NCBI GenBank assembly: GCA_964484785.1
Contig: CAZAFD010000005.1
Span: forward strand, 1 to 44,075
Length of the DNA stretch: 44,075 nt
Reading direction: 5' to 3'
Source: CAZAFD01 sp964484785
Lineage (GTDB): Bacteria; Pseudomonadota; Alphaproteobacteria; Rickettsiales; UBA1997
Part shown: positions 35,231 to 42,682 of the stretch, piece after piece
Layout of the letters: the number at the start of each line of letters is the position of its first letter
How positions within the stretch are numbered: the first letter of the stretch is position 1
Translations under genes and position numbers: made by a program
Notes under the pieces: model-generated
What the model saw: the letters and a program-made list of their open reading frames with translations, nothing else
The model's database searches: none
Told to the model about the DNA's origin: nothing

Positions 35231-35518
35231 ATGAATCTAAGACCTTTATTTGATAAAGTTTTAGTAAAAAGAGAGGAGGCAGAGGAGGTGACTTCTGGAG
35301 GTATAATCATACCGGATACTGCCAAGGATAAGCCATCTAAAGGAATCGTTATAGCCGTTGGTACAGGTGCAAGAAACGAAAAAGGAGATATTGTGCCTAT
35401 GACTCTAAAAGTAAATGATAAAGTTTATTTTGCCAAATGGGGTGGAACAGAAATTAAAATTGACGGCGAAGATTACATAATCTTGAAAGAAAGCGACATT
35501 TTAGCAATTATTGAATAA
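35231..35518 (+). CDS. groES: Co-chaperonin GroES
   Basis: 95 residues, standard length. It has the N-terminal L-R-P-L-F-D-K-V-L-V-K-R, the mobile loop T-S-G-G-I-I-I-P-D-T-A, and the C-terminal G-E-D-Y-I-I-L-K-E-S-D-I-L-A. It caps the GroEL cavity. groEL follows after 17 nt in the same transcript. Confidence 0.98.
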   Translation: MNLRPLFDKVLVKREEAEEVTSGGIIIPDTAKDKPSKGIVIAVGTGARNEKGDIVPMTLKVNDKVYFAKWGGTEIKIDGEDYIILKESDILAIIE

Positions 35519-35535
35519 AACACACATAATAGAAA

Positions 35536-37185
35536 ATGAGCGTAAAGGAAATAAAGTTTGGAGCTGACGCTAGAGCTAAAATACTTAGCGGTGTTGACAC
35601 ACTAGCTGACGCAGTGAAGGCTACACTAGGACCTAAGGGTAGGAACGTAATTATAGAAAAATCTTTTGGTTCTCCAAGAATAACAAAAGACGGAGTAACT
35701 GTAGCTAAGGAAATAGAATTAAAAGATAAGTATGAAAATTTGGGTGCTCAAGCAATCAAAGAAGTAGCTAATAAAACCAACGATATAGCTGGAGACGGTA
35801 CAACAACATCTACTGTATTGGCACAAGCTATTTTTAAAGAAGGTGTTAAGGCCGTAGCAGCAGGTTTAAACCCTATGGATATCAAAAGAGGTATAGATAA
35901 AGCTGTTCTAGAAGCTGTAGCATTAATTAAGCAATTTAGCAAACCAATCAACAGTAAAGAAGAAATATCACAGGTGGGTACTATATCTGCTAATGGAGAT
36001 AAAGAAATTGGAGAAAAGTTGGCAGAAGCCATGGAGAAGGTTGGTCATTTTAGTCCTATAACAGTAGAAGAAGCACGAGGTTTAGATTTTGAAGTTGAAG
36101 TAGTTGAAGGAATGAATTTTGATAGAGGTTATTTATCACCGTACTTTGTTACCGATACAGATAAGATGACTGTTGTTTTAGAGGATCCTTTTATCTTATT
36201 ATTTGACAAAAAGATTTCGACCTTACAACCAATGATAAAAATCCTAGAAGCTGTAGCTCAGACAGGTAAACCACTATTAATCATTGCCGAGGATGTTGAA
36301 GGCGAAGCACTAGCTACTTTAGTTGTTAATAAATTAAGGGGTGGTTTAAAAATCTCTGCCGTTAAAGCACCAGGATTTGGTGACAGAAGAAAGGCAATGA
36401 TGGAAGATATAGCTATTTTAACAGGTGGTCAGCTAATTTCTGAAGAATTAGGAATTAAACTTGAAAATATAGAGTTATCGCATTTAGGAAGAGCAAAAAA
36501 AATTGTTATAACTAAAGATGATACAACCATCGTTGATGGATACGGAGAGAGTGCTGCTATTGAAGCACGTTGTGCTAATATAAAAAAGCAAATAGAAGAT
36601 ACGAAATCCGATTATGATAAAGAAAAACTACAAGAAAGGTTAGCTAAATTATCTGGCGGCGTTGCTATCTTAAAAGTTGGGGGAGCAACAGAGTTAGAAG
36701 TAAAGGAGAAAAAAGATAGAGTAGAAGACGCTCTAGCAGCAACAAGAGCCGCAATAGAAGAAGGTATCGTTGCCGGAGGTGGAGCAACATTAGTACATGT
36801 CGCTGAAAAGATAAAAACCTTAAAAGGTGACAATGAGGCACAAACTACTGGTATAAAAATAATCTATAAAGCTTTACAAGCACCAGCTAAACAAATAGCC
36901 CAAAATGCTGGAGTTGAAGGTTCTGTAATAGTAAACAAGATTATGGAAAATTCCGATGAAAAGTTTGGTTATAATGCGCAAACAAATGAGTATACAAATA
37001 TGCTCACGGCAGGAATTGTTGATCCTACCAAGGTAGCCAGAATTGCTCTTGAAGGTGCCGCTTCTATTTCTAGTTTACTACTCACAACCGAATGTGCGAT
37101 TGTAGAAAAAAAAGAAGACGACAATTGCGGTTGTAACCATAACCCAGCCGCAGGCATGGGCATGGGCGGCATGAACGGATTCTAA
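35536..37185 (+). CDS. groEL: Chaperonin GroEL (Hsp60)
   Basis: 549 residues with ATP-binding signature A-T-L-G-P-K-G-R-N-V, D-G-T-T-T, and A-L-A-A-T-R-A-A-I-E-E-G-I-V-A-G-G-G. The usual Gly/Met-rich tail is present (G-M-G-M-G-G-M), preceded by a small Cys/Asn insertion (D-N-C-G-C-N-H-N). It is followed by its own terminator. Confidence 0.99.
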   Translation: MSVKEIKFGADARAKILSGVDTLADAVKATLGPKGRNVIIEKSFGSPRITKDGVTVAKEIELKDKYENLGAQAIKEVANKTNDIAGDGTTTSTVLAQAIFKEGVKAVAAGLNPMDIKRGIDKAVLEAVALIKQFSKPINSKEEISQVGTISANGDKEIGEKLAEAMEKVGHFSPITVEEARGLDFEVEVVEGMNFDRGYLSPYFVTDTDKMTVVLEDPFILLFDKKISTLQPMIKILEAVAQTGKPLLIIAEDVEGEALATLVVNKLRGGLKISAVKAPGFGDRRKAMMEDIAILTGGQLISEELGIKLENIELSHLGRAKKIVITKDDTTIVDGYGESAAIEARCANIKKQIEDTKSDYDKEKLQERLAKLSGGVAILKVGGATELEVKEKKDRVEDALAATRAAIEEGIVAGGGATLVHVAEKIKTLKGDNEAQTTGIKIIYKALQAPAKQIAQNAGVEGSVIVNKIMENSDEKFGYNAQTNEYTNMLTAGIVDPTKVARIALEGAASISSLLLTTECAIVEKKEDDNCGCNHNPAAGMGMGGMNGF

Positions 37186-37194
37186 TTTTGTAGC

Positions 37195-37221
37195 AGAAAA
37201 GACGGTTCTTCCGTCTTTTCT
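37195..37221 (+). terminator. Rho-independent terminator of groESL
   Basis: Perfect 11-bp stem AGAAAAGACGG/CCGTCTTTTCT with a 5-nt loop, 9 nt after the groEL stop, followed by a T-rich stretch. Confidence 0.88.
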
Positions 37222-37318
37222 ATTTCTTCTAAAAAACAGGAGTTAAAGTAAAGTATTAATAAGAAGGGGACGTTTAGATGATGTAGGCCAAATATACAAT
37301 GTATATAAGGCATGTGCT

Positions 37319-37861
37319 GTGGCTTATCCAAACTATCTTACGCAATGCGAAGACGAAATATCCTTAGATTATATTAGAAATGAGGTTGTACTTCCCGCGT
37401 TAAAACTTGGCATAATTTTGGTAGCGGAAAATAGTAGTGGTGAAATAGTAGGTTCCTATAAAGGTTATACGTCACCATATAGAAGTCTGACTCACATCAT
37501 GGATAATATGACGCTGGCAGTTTTACCAAATTCCTCTGGTAAAAAAGCATTTGTTTCGCTTTTTGACGCATTCTTTGAGGAAATAAAAAATAATCATAGG
37601 TATGTATACAGGGTTATTATGGCCCCGCATGAAACCAATAATGTTGCCATTAATTGTTATATACGCCATGGTTGTCGTGTAGAATATACTTCCGAGGGAG
37701 CTGTTAATAAAAGTTTGGAGTGCCAACTTGAGAATGCCACTAACTTAGTTTGGTTTAATCCAAATTTTGACCGAAATAAACTTGAAGAACGTTACTTATA
37801 TCTAAAGGAGTACCTAAAAACAAATATTAACACATTTGGAAAATTACATGCTATAGTCTAA
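37319..37861 (+). CDS. GNAT family N-acetyltransferase (start uncertain)
   Basis: From the GTG at 37319 the protein has 180 residues. It shows GNAT features: a central beta-strand M-T-L-A-V-L-P followed by an acetyl-CoA-binding-like loop N-S-S-G-K-K-A, and a later N-N-V-A-I-N-C-Y-I-R-H-G-C region typical of the fold's second half. The substrate is unknown. The frame remains open upstream to 37247 and encodes what looks like the real first strand and helix (I-R-R-G-R-L-D-D-V-G-Q-I-Y-N-V-Y), preceded by a Shine-Dalgarno AGGAG at 37238-37242. There is, however, no ATG, GTG or TTG in frame there. Either a non-standard start is used or the start codon has been lost. It converges on lysR with overlapping stops. 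Confidence 0.75.
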   Translation: MAYPNYLTQCEDEISLDYIRNEVVLPALKLGIILVAENSSGEIVGSYKGYTSPYRSLTHIMDNMTLAVLPNSSGKKAFVSLFDAFFEEIKNNHRYVYRVIMAPHETNNVAINCYIRHGCRVEYTSEGAVNKSLECQLENATNLVWFNPNFDRNKLEERYLYLKEYLKTNINTFGKLHAIV

Positions 37862-38811
37862 TTAGCCGCATTATTAGCGGATGTAACCTTGCGTATAATA
37901 TTAATTAATAGTCTGGTATCATCATTTAAAAACTTTCCAGCTTTAGTAACCACATATACTTTAATACTAGGAAATAGATGGTTTACATCTTTCAAGGCAA
38001 GATCTTTGTCTTGAAAGCTTTCAAATATTGAATATAGTTTAGAATAAAGATGTACTCCAAGATTAAGCTTGACAAAATTACGAACCAATTCCCAATCTCC
38101 ATTCACAAATTCAATTTTTGGGCACAAATTATGTGCCTTAACAGTCTTAGCAAAATATGGTAGAATTTTTTCATCATCTATCATAATTAGACTTTGATTA
38201 TTTAGATCACTAAAATTAATTAAATGATCTGGTTTAAGAGCTAGCGGATTATCCTTGTGCATTAGTATACAACTATGAAGTTCTAAAACAGATTGTACTG
38301 TAACCCGTGGTGGTACTTGTTCATACGGGTGCAACACTATATCCACTTCTTCATTTAGTAATTTCTGTAGACCATCTTCGAAAGAAACATTATGTAATAT
38401 AAATTTAGTGGCATTATTACCCTTTTCTTTATAAAACATATCTACACAATGAGGTATTAAATAATATAGGACTGTACGGTGACCCCCAAGAATTATATCT
38501 TCGTGTTTAACTTTTTTTTCTGTAAGAAAATCATCTAATACACAATCCAAACCTTGTATAATAGGTATTAATCTTTCGTAAAGTCTTATGCCATCCTCTG
38601 TTAAAACAATTTTATTATCGCTACTTCTGTTAAAAAGAGTGACTCCAAGGTCATCTTCTAACGCTTTTACTTGTATTGATACAGTTGAGGGTTCAATATT
38701 CATTCTTCGAGCAGCTTCTCTAATGCCGAACTGCGCCGCGCTGCAAAACCCTCTAAATTGTTGAATTCTAGCTCTTTTATAAAAAAATCTGTTTAATTTT
38801 TGGCTGCTCAT
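37858..38811 (-). CDS. LysR family transcriptional regulator
   Basis: About 317 residues from the ATG at 38811, chosen because a perfect AAGGAGG ribosome-binding site lies 5 nt before it; an upstream in-frame ATG at 38850 has none. The N-terminal winged helix-turn-helix reads R-G-F-C-S-A-A-Q-F-G-I-R-E-A-A-R-R-M-N-I-E-P-S-T-V-S (about residues 18-43), followed by a two-lobe ligand-binding domain. Ligand unknown. LysR regulators usually control themselves and a divergent gene; here the divergent unit is the candidate RNA at 38908. Few regulators of this class are kept in intracellular Rickettsiales, and the strong ribosome-binding site differs from most neighbours. Confidence 0.9.
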   Translation of the reverse strand: MSSQKLNRFFYKRARIQQFRGFCSAAQFGIREAARRMNIEPSTVSIQVKALEDDLGVTLFNRSSDNKIVLTEDGIRLYERLIPIIQGLDCVLDDFLTEKKVKHEDIILGGHRTVLYYLIPHCVDMFYKEKGNNATKFILHNVSFEDGLQKLLNEEVDIVLHPYEQVPPRVTVQSVLELHSCILMHKDNPLALKPDHLINFSDLNNQSLIMIDDEKILPYFAKTVKAHNLCPKIEFVNGDWELVRNFVKLNLGVHLYSKLYSIFESFQDKDLALKDVNHLFPSIKVYVVTKAGKFLNDDTRLLINIIRKVTSANNAAN

Positions 38812-38871
38812 ATTAACCTCCTTGTGTTTTATATTATCTAACACATCCACTCAAATGTTTAACATAAATTA

Positions 38872-38901
38872 CTTGACTCATTTGTCAAGGGAATCTATTA
38901 T
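38872..38901 (+). promoter_or_regulatory. Strong sigma-70-type promoter with overlapping inverted repeat
   Basis: -35 TTGACT (38873-38878), exactly 17 nt, -10 TATTAT (38896-38901). An inverted repeat CTTGAC-tcattt-GTCAAG (38872-38889) covers the -35 box in the lysR/RNA divergent gap, a good place for a regulator to bind. Confidence 0.65.
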
Positions 38902-38907
38902 TACAAA

Positions 38908-39136
38908 TGTAACCGAAACAAAGTTCGTTAAGTCACTAGACAGGAAAGCTTAATGGACTTGACCGCAAGCAGCAGGAGGATACTCACTCCTTATATCACT
39001 TTACTACTTCTTGTTGCTTTCGGTTGGTCTTATGACCACAAACTCCTCCTTCAAGGTAGGGAGTTAATATTGGAAGAAAATACTATTACTACTTTTATTA
39101 GCGTCGCTATTCGGATTCGAATAGCGATCTTTTTTG
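38908..39136 (+). ncRNA. Candidate structured non-coding RNA
   Basis: A transcription unit of about 230 nt, from the predicted start near 38908 to the T-tail of a strong terminator. Self-complementary segments: CTTGA (38958-38962) with TCAAG (39051-39055); AGGAGGA (38974-38980) with TCCTCCT (39044-39050); GCAAGCAGCAG (38965-38975) with TTGTTGCTTTC (39011-39021, one mismatch); hairpin TGGTC-TTAT-GACCA (39025-39038). AGGAG can also pair locally with CTCCT at 38987-38991, so alternative folds exist. A 62-codon frame (38953-39141) runs through the terminator stem and is unlikely to be a protein. Size would suit 6S RNA or another housekeeping RNA, but I cannot assign a family. No gene lies downstream on this strand before rpsP on the other strand. 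Confidence 0.55.
39104..39136 (+). terminator. Rho-independent terminator of the candidate RNA
   Basis: Perfect 10-bp stem TCGCTATTCG/CGAATAGCGA with a GATT loop, followed directly by TCTTTTTTG. It does not serve any plus-strand protein gene that I recognise. Confidence 0.88.
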
Positions 39137-39160
39137 TATAGAAAAAGATATAATTAAAAA

Positions 39161-39192
39161 TATACGGGCTTGTATAAAAACAAGCCCGTATA
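39161..39192 (-). terminator. Rho-independent terminator of rpsP
   Basis: Perfect 13-bp stem TATACGGGCTTGT/ACAAGCCCGTATA with a 6-nt loop, 28 nt after the rpsP stop. The minus-strand tail is TTTTTAATTATA. Confidence 0.85.
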
Positions 39193-39220
39193 TTATTTAT
39201 ACAATGAATATAAATTTATC

Positions 39221-39541
39221 TTACTCAGTTTTTTCTTCTTTCTCGATTTTCTTTTCTTTAGGTACAAACACTGGTTTATACTTCTCAGCACCATTTATAC
39301 CTACTTTAATCATAAGTATAGCCATTCTTGTACTTGGTTGTGCACCAACACCCAGCCAATATTCAGCTCTTTCTTTATTTATTTTAAAAGCATCCTTGGC
39401 ATCAAATTCTAATAAAGGATTATAGAATCCCAACTTTTCTATAAAATTACTGTCTCGTCTATTTCTTGAATCGGTAACAACTATGTGATAAAAAGGTAAT
39501 TTTTTTCTACCAAATCTAGCTAATCTTATCTTTACACTCAT
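39221..39541 (-). CDS. rpsP: 30S ribosomal protein S16
   Basis: 106 residues. N terminus M-S-V-K-I-R-L-A-R-F-G-R-K-K-L-P-F-Y is the S16 signature, followed by V-V-T-D-S-R-N-R-R-D and E-K-L-G-F-Y-N-P, ending in a charged Lys/Glu tail (about 20 residues) common in alphaproteobacteria. The usual partners rimM and trmD are not adjacent: a candidate RNA lies downstream and an M23 peptidase gene is divergent upstream. Confidence 0.97.
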   Translation of the reverse strand: MSVKIRLARFGRKKLPFYHIVVTDSRNRRDSNFIEKLGFYNPLLEFDAKDAFKINKERAEYWLGVGAQPSTRMAILMIKVGINGAEKYKPVFVPKEKKIEKEEKTE

Positions 39542-39705
39542 TTTAATGAATTCTTATTTATAATTATTAATACTTAGAGAGGGTCATCCAAGGAATAACA
39601 AGCTGTATTGTATAAATGAAGTTTAAAAATTCAAGCTCATATTGCTTTTTTAAACTATGAGTTCTAAACTGGTCAGCTAACATTACGTTGTATTAAAATC
39701 CACTA

Positions 39706-40716
39706 ATGAAGAGAACAAATTTTTTAAAAAGATTTTTTTTAGAAAAAAAGCGAGTTATTGTTATTTCAAATAATAAGATACATAATAAAAACATCGGTTT
39801 TATTACAAGACTCTTTAATATAAGCATATTTTTATGGACGGTATATGCAAGCTATTGTTTTTTTATAAATGGTCGCTTTATACAAGAAAAAAACCAGCAG
39901 ATACAGGATCTGTCATTGGTTAATAATAATTTGCAAACAAATTTGACCAATCTTGAGGGTATGGTTGCTAATTTTAACCAGTATTTAGAAAGTCTTAACT
40001 TGTACGACAGATTTGACAATATTCAATCTTTTAGAATTAGCCGAGATGTGGTGATAGATGACAACCTTTTGAAGAATGGCGTATATAGTGAAGTCTTACC
40101 GGTATTGGATCGTATTAATGTTAACCTAAACAAAGTTGAAGCTAGACTAGATAGTAGAATAAGCAACTTAGAGGAACTAATTAAGGAAAGTGGCGTTTCT
40201 GATGAAAAAATAAAATCTATTTATAAGAAGTCTGTTTCAGGAAATGATTTGTCCGGAGCTATGGCACAAAAAGTAGATTATTTAACATATCTAGAATCTT
40301 TTTTAAATGCCATGCCGATTACACAACCAATGCGTGATTACCGGGTTACAAGTAAGTTTGGCACTAGACTTGATCCATTTATTAAAACAAGAAAGATGCA
40401 TAAAGGTCTTGATTTAGCAGGCCCAATAAATGCAAAAGTTTTAGCTCCATCAGATGGAGTAGTTGTTTTTGTTGGTAGTAAAAATGGATATGGCAATTAC
40501 CTAAAGATACAACATAAGAATTCTATAACTACAGAATACGGACATCTAAAAAAAATATTAGTTAAGGCGGGTGATATAGTTAAGAGAGGTAATATAATAG
40601 CTTTGCAAGGTAATACCGGTAGAAGCACCAATGACCACCTACATTATGAAACTAAAATAGACGGCACCGTTAAAGATCCGATCAATTTTATTTATCTTGG
40701 ACAAAAAGTCTTTTAA
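39706..40716 (+). CDS. M23 family peptidoglycan endopeptidase, membrane-anchored
   Basis: 336 residues. A basic N terminus and one membrane helix (about 35-52) are followed by a coiled-coil stretch (about 58-165) and a C-terminal LytM/M23 domain with zinc ligands in H-K-G-L-D (His232, Asp236) and H-L-H (311-313). All metal and catalytic positions appear intact, so it is probably an active DD- or LD-endopeptidase cutting peptide cross-links. A bactofilin gene follows after 15 nt, a pairing seen in several bacteria where bactofilin positions an M23 enzyme to set cell shape. Confidence 0.93.
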   Translation: MKRTNFLKRFFLEKKRVIVISNNKIHNKNIGFITRLFNISIFLWTVYASYCFFINGRFIQEKNQQIQDLSLVNNNLQTNLTNLEGMVANFNQYLESLNLYDRFDNIQSFRISRDVVIDDNLLKNGVYSEVLPVLDRINVNLNKVEARLDSRISNLEELIKESGVSDEKIKSIYKKSVSGNDLSGAMAQKVDYLTYLESFLNAMPITQPMRDYRVTSKFGTRLDPFIKTRKMHKGLDLAGPINAKVLAPSDGVVVFVGSKNGYGNYLKIQHKNSITTEYGHLKKILVKAGDIVKRGNIIALQGNTGRSTNDHLHYETKIDGTVKDPINFIYLGQKVF

Positions 40717-40731
40717 CGTAACTGGTAGAAA

Positions 40732-41130
40732 ATGAGTTTTATAAAAGAAAATCCATCTATTTTATCGAAAGATCTAAAACTAGAAAATGGTAATCTAAAG
40801 TCTAGTGGTTCTTTAGAGATAGAGGGTATTATAATTGGAGATATAGAAGCTTATAGCGTATCTATAAGAGAAACAGGTAACATCCGTGGAAATATTAAAT
40901 CTAAGATCTTAAATATAAAAGGTACACTAATAGGCTCAGCCTTTTGTGAAAAAATTAACATTTCAGAAACAGCCAAAATAGATGGGGATTTAAACTACTC
41001 TGTTCTGGCCGTTGATTATGGTGCAAAAATCAATTGCCAGTTAAAACGAATAGAAAATTCTAAAGACATTTTTAAAGAGAGGCCAAGTATAATTGAAAAC
41101 CCAAAAGAACCTATAGTTAATAAAAAATAG
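40732..41130 (+). CDS. Bactofilin family cytoskeletal protein
   Basis: 132 residues with the bactofilin core: S-G-S-L-E-I-E-G-I-I-I-G-D-I-E, then repeating beta-helix strands (V-S-I-R-E-T-G-N-I-R-G-N-I; I-N-I-S-E-T-A-K-I-D-G-D-L), with short disordered ends. Bactofilins polymerise without nucleotide and scaffold wall enzymes at the membrane. Co-located with the M23 peptidase upstream and ending 11 nt before the nitronate monooxygenase gene. Confidence 0.93.
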   Translation: MSFIKENPSILSKDLKLENGNLKSSGSLEIEGIIIGDIEAYSVSIRETGNIRGNIKSKILNIKGTLIGSAFCEKINISETAKIDGDLNYSVLAVDYGAKINCQLKRIENSKDIFKERPSIIENPKEPIVNKK

Positions 41131-41141
41131 TAGAGGCCACC

Positions 41142-42551
41142 TTGTTGGAAAAATTAAAAACCTTGATTATAAATAACCGCGAATTTCTACCTATAGTAGA
41201 AGGTGCTAAAGGAATAGGTTTATCGACTGGTATAACAGCCGGACATTTTGCTAAAAGCAATGCAATAGGAACTTTTTCCGGTGTAAATACTGATGTAGTA
41301 GATAGTAATGGCGAAATTATTCCGCTAGTATTTAAAAGTAAAAATCGACTAGAACGACATCAAGAAATGATCCAGAATTCTATAAAAGGAATCATAAGTC
41401 AGGCCAAGATTGCTAAGGATATTTGTGGAAAACTTGGAAGAATCCATATGAATGTATTATGGGAAATGGGGGGCACAGAATACATTTTAAATGAAACTCT
41501 CTCAAAGTTAAAAGGATTAGTACAAGGTATAGTTTGCGGAGCAGGTCTACCATATAAACTAGGAGATATAGCAGCTAAATATAAAGTAAATTATTTCCCT
41601 ATAGTATCTTCCATGAGAACCTTCAAGATTCTATGGAAAAGAAGTTTTAATAGAACAAAAGAATGGTTAGGTGGTGTAGTTTATGAATGCCCTTGGCGAG
41701 CCGGTGGACATAACGGTCTTACAAATGCAGAGGATCCAGAGATACCTCAAGACTCATATGGAAGAATAGTTGAATTAAGAAGTTTATTAAAGGAATTAGG
41801 CTTAGCAACCTTACCAATAATTATTGCTGGCGGAATTTGGAATATTAAAGAAAATGAAAGATTTTTAGACAATCCCGATGTGGGCCCTATAGCATTTCAA
41901 TTTGGTACAAGGCCTATCGTGACCCTAGAAAATCCAGCTTCTGATCAATTTAAACAAGAATTATTACATATAAAAGAAGAAGATGTTATTACTAACCACT
42001 TCAGTCCTACTGGTTTTTATTCATGTGCGATTAAGACTCCCTTGTTAGATGAACTTTTAGATAAAGAAAAAAGGCAAATACCATATAGTATAACTCAAAC
42101 AACAGACTTTAATTACGAGATAAAAGACCAAAAGTACAAAAAAGTATTCTATATAAAAGAAACAGATAGGTCTTTTGTAGAAAGCCTGTTAAGCAAGGGT
42201 TTTAATAATATTACACAAATCTCAGATGATACCCTACTCTTTCTCACGGAAACAGAGTTAACCGAAGCTAAACAAGATATAGCACAATGTTGTGGATGCT
42301 TAAGCCAATGTAAGTTTAGTACCTGGTCCCAATATCTCCCAGAGAACAATTATACTACAGGTAGATTGCCAGACTTCAGTAGTTTCTGTATACAGAAAGC
42401 TTTACAGTATACAAAGCTGGGAATTAAACCAGATCAAGCCCTACATTTCGCTGGCAAACTTGCCTATAGATTTGCAGAAGATCCAATGTATAAAAATAAT
42501 CATATACCAAGTACAAAAGAGTTAATAGATGCTCTTTTAGAGGGTAAATAA
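41142..42551 (+). CDS. Nitronate monooxygenase / 2-nitropropane dioxygenase-like flavoprotein
   Basis: 469 residues, starting at one of two adjacent TTG codons (41142 or 41145); no ATG lies nearby. The N-terminal about 320 residues form an FMN-binding TIM barrel: G-A-K-G-I-G-L-S-T-G near the start, V-C-G-A-G-L-P, G-G-H-N, I-I-A-G-G-I-W, and F-Q-F-G-T-R-P. The C-terminal about 140 residues include a Cys cluster (C-C-G-C-L-S-Q-C) and end in a helical segment not found in short family members. The true substrate is unknown; such proteins oxidise alkyl nitronates or reduce enoyl substrates. Followed by a hairpin before dnaN. Confidence 0.88.
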   Translation: MLEKLKTLIINNREFLPIVEGAKGIGLSTGITAGHFAKSNAIGTFSGVNTDVVDSNGEIIPLVFKSKNRLERHQEMIQNSIKGIISQAKIAKDICGKLGRIHMNVLWEMGGTEYILNETLSKLKGLVQGIVCGAGLPYKLGDIAAKYKVNYFPIVSSMRTFKILWKRSFNRTKEWLGGVVYECPWRAGGHNGLTNAEDPEIPQDSYGRIVELRSLLKELGLATLPIIIAGGIWNIKENERFLDNPDVGPIAFQFGTRPIVTLENPASDQFKQELLHIKEEDVITNHFSPTGFYSCAIKTPLLDELLDKEKRQIPYSITQTTDFNYEIKDQKYKKVFYIKETDRSFVESLLSKGFNNITQISDDTLLFLTETELTEAKQDIAQCCGCLSQCKFSTWSQYLPENNYTTGRLPDFSSFCIQKALQYTKLGIKPDQALHFAGKLAYRFAEDPMYKNNHIPSTKELIDALLEGK

Positions 42552-42585
42552 AAATTTTAGAAGTAAATTCTCTTATAATGACTAA

Positions 42586-42610
42586 AAAATACTGTTTTTG
42601 ACAGTATTTT
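42586..42610 (+). terminator. Hairpin after the nitronate monooxygenase gene
   Basis: Perfect 10-bp stem AAAATACTGT/ACAGTATTTT with a TTTTG loop, 35 nt past the stop. The stem is AT-rich and the T-run is only the end of the stem, so termination strength is uncertain. Confidence 0.5.
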
Positions 42611-42682
42611 AAGAAATAAGATTTGACCTTTGAATTTATTTGTATAAGCTAAATTTATTATTCAATTTGCTTAGTTTCCCAT

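Noticed and set aside
38908..39136. Assignment of the candidate RNA to tmRNA, SRP RNA or RNase P RNA
   Set aside because: The conserved cores I know (tag codons and tRNA-like ends, GGAAG...GCAGC loop, GAGGAAAGTCC) are not present. 6S RNA could be neither confirmed nor excluded.
38953..39141. 62-codon frame, possibly a leader peptide
   Set aside because: Its last 15 codons are the terminator stem and T-tail, and no operon follows on this strand; a structured RNA explains the region better. An AGGAAA upstream of the ATG leaves a small chance that a short peptide is made.
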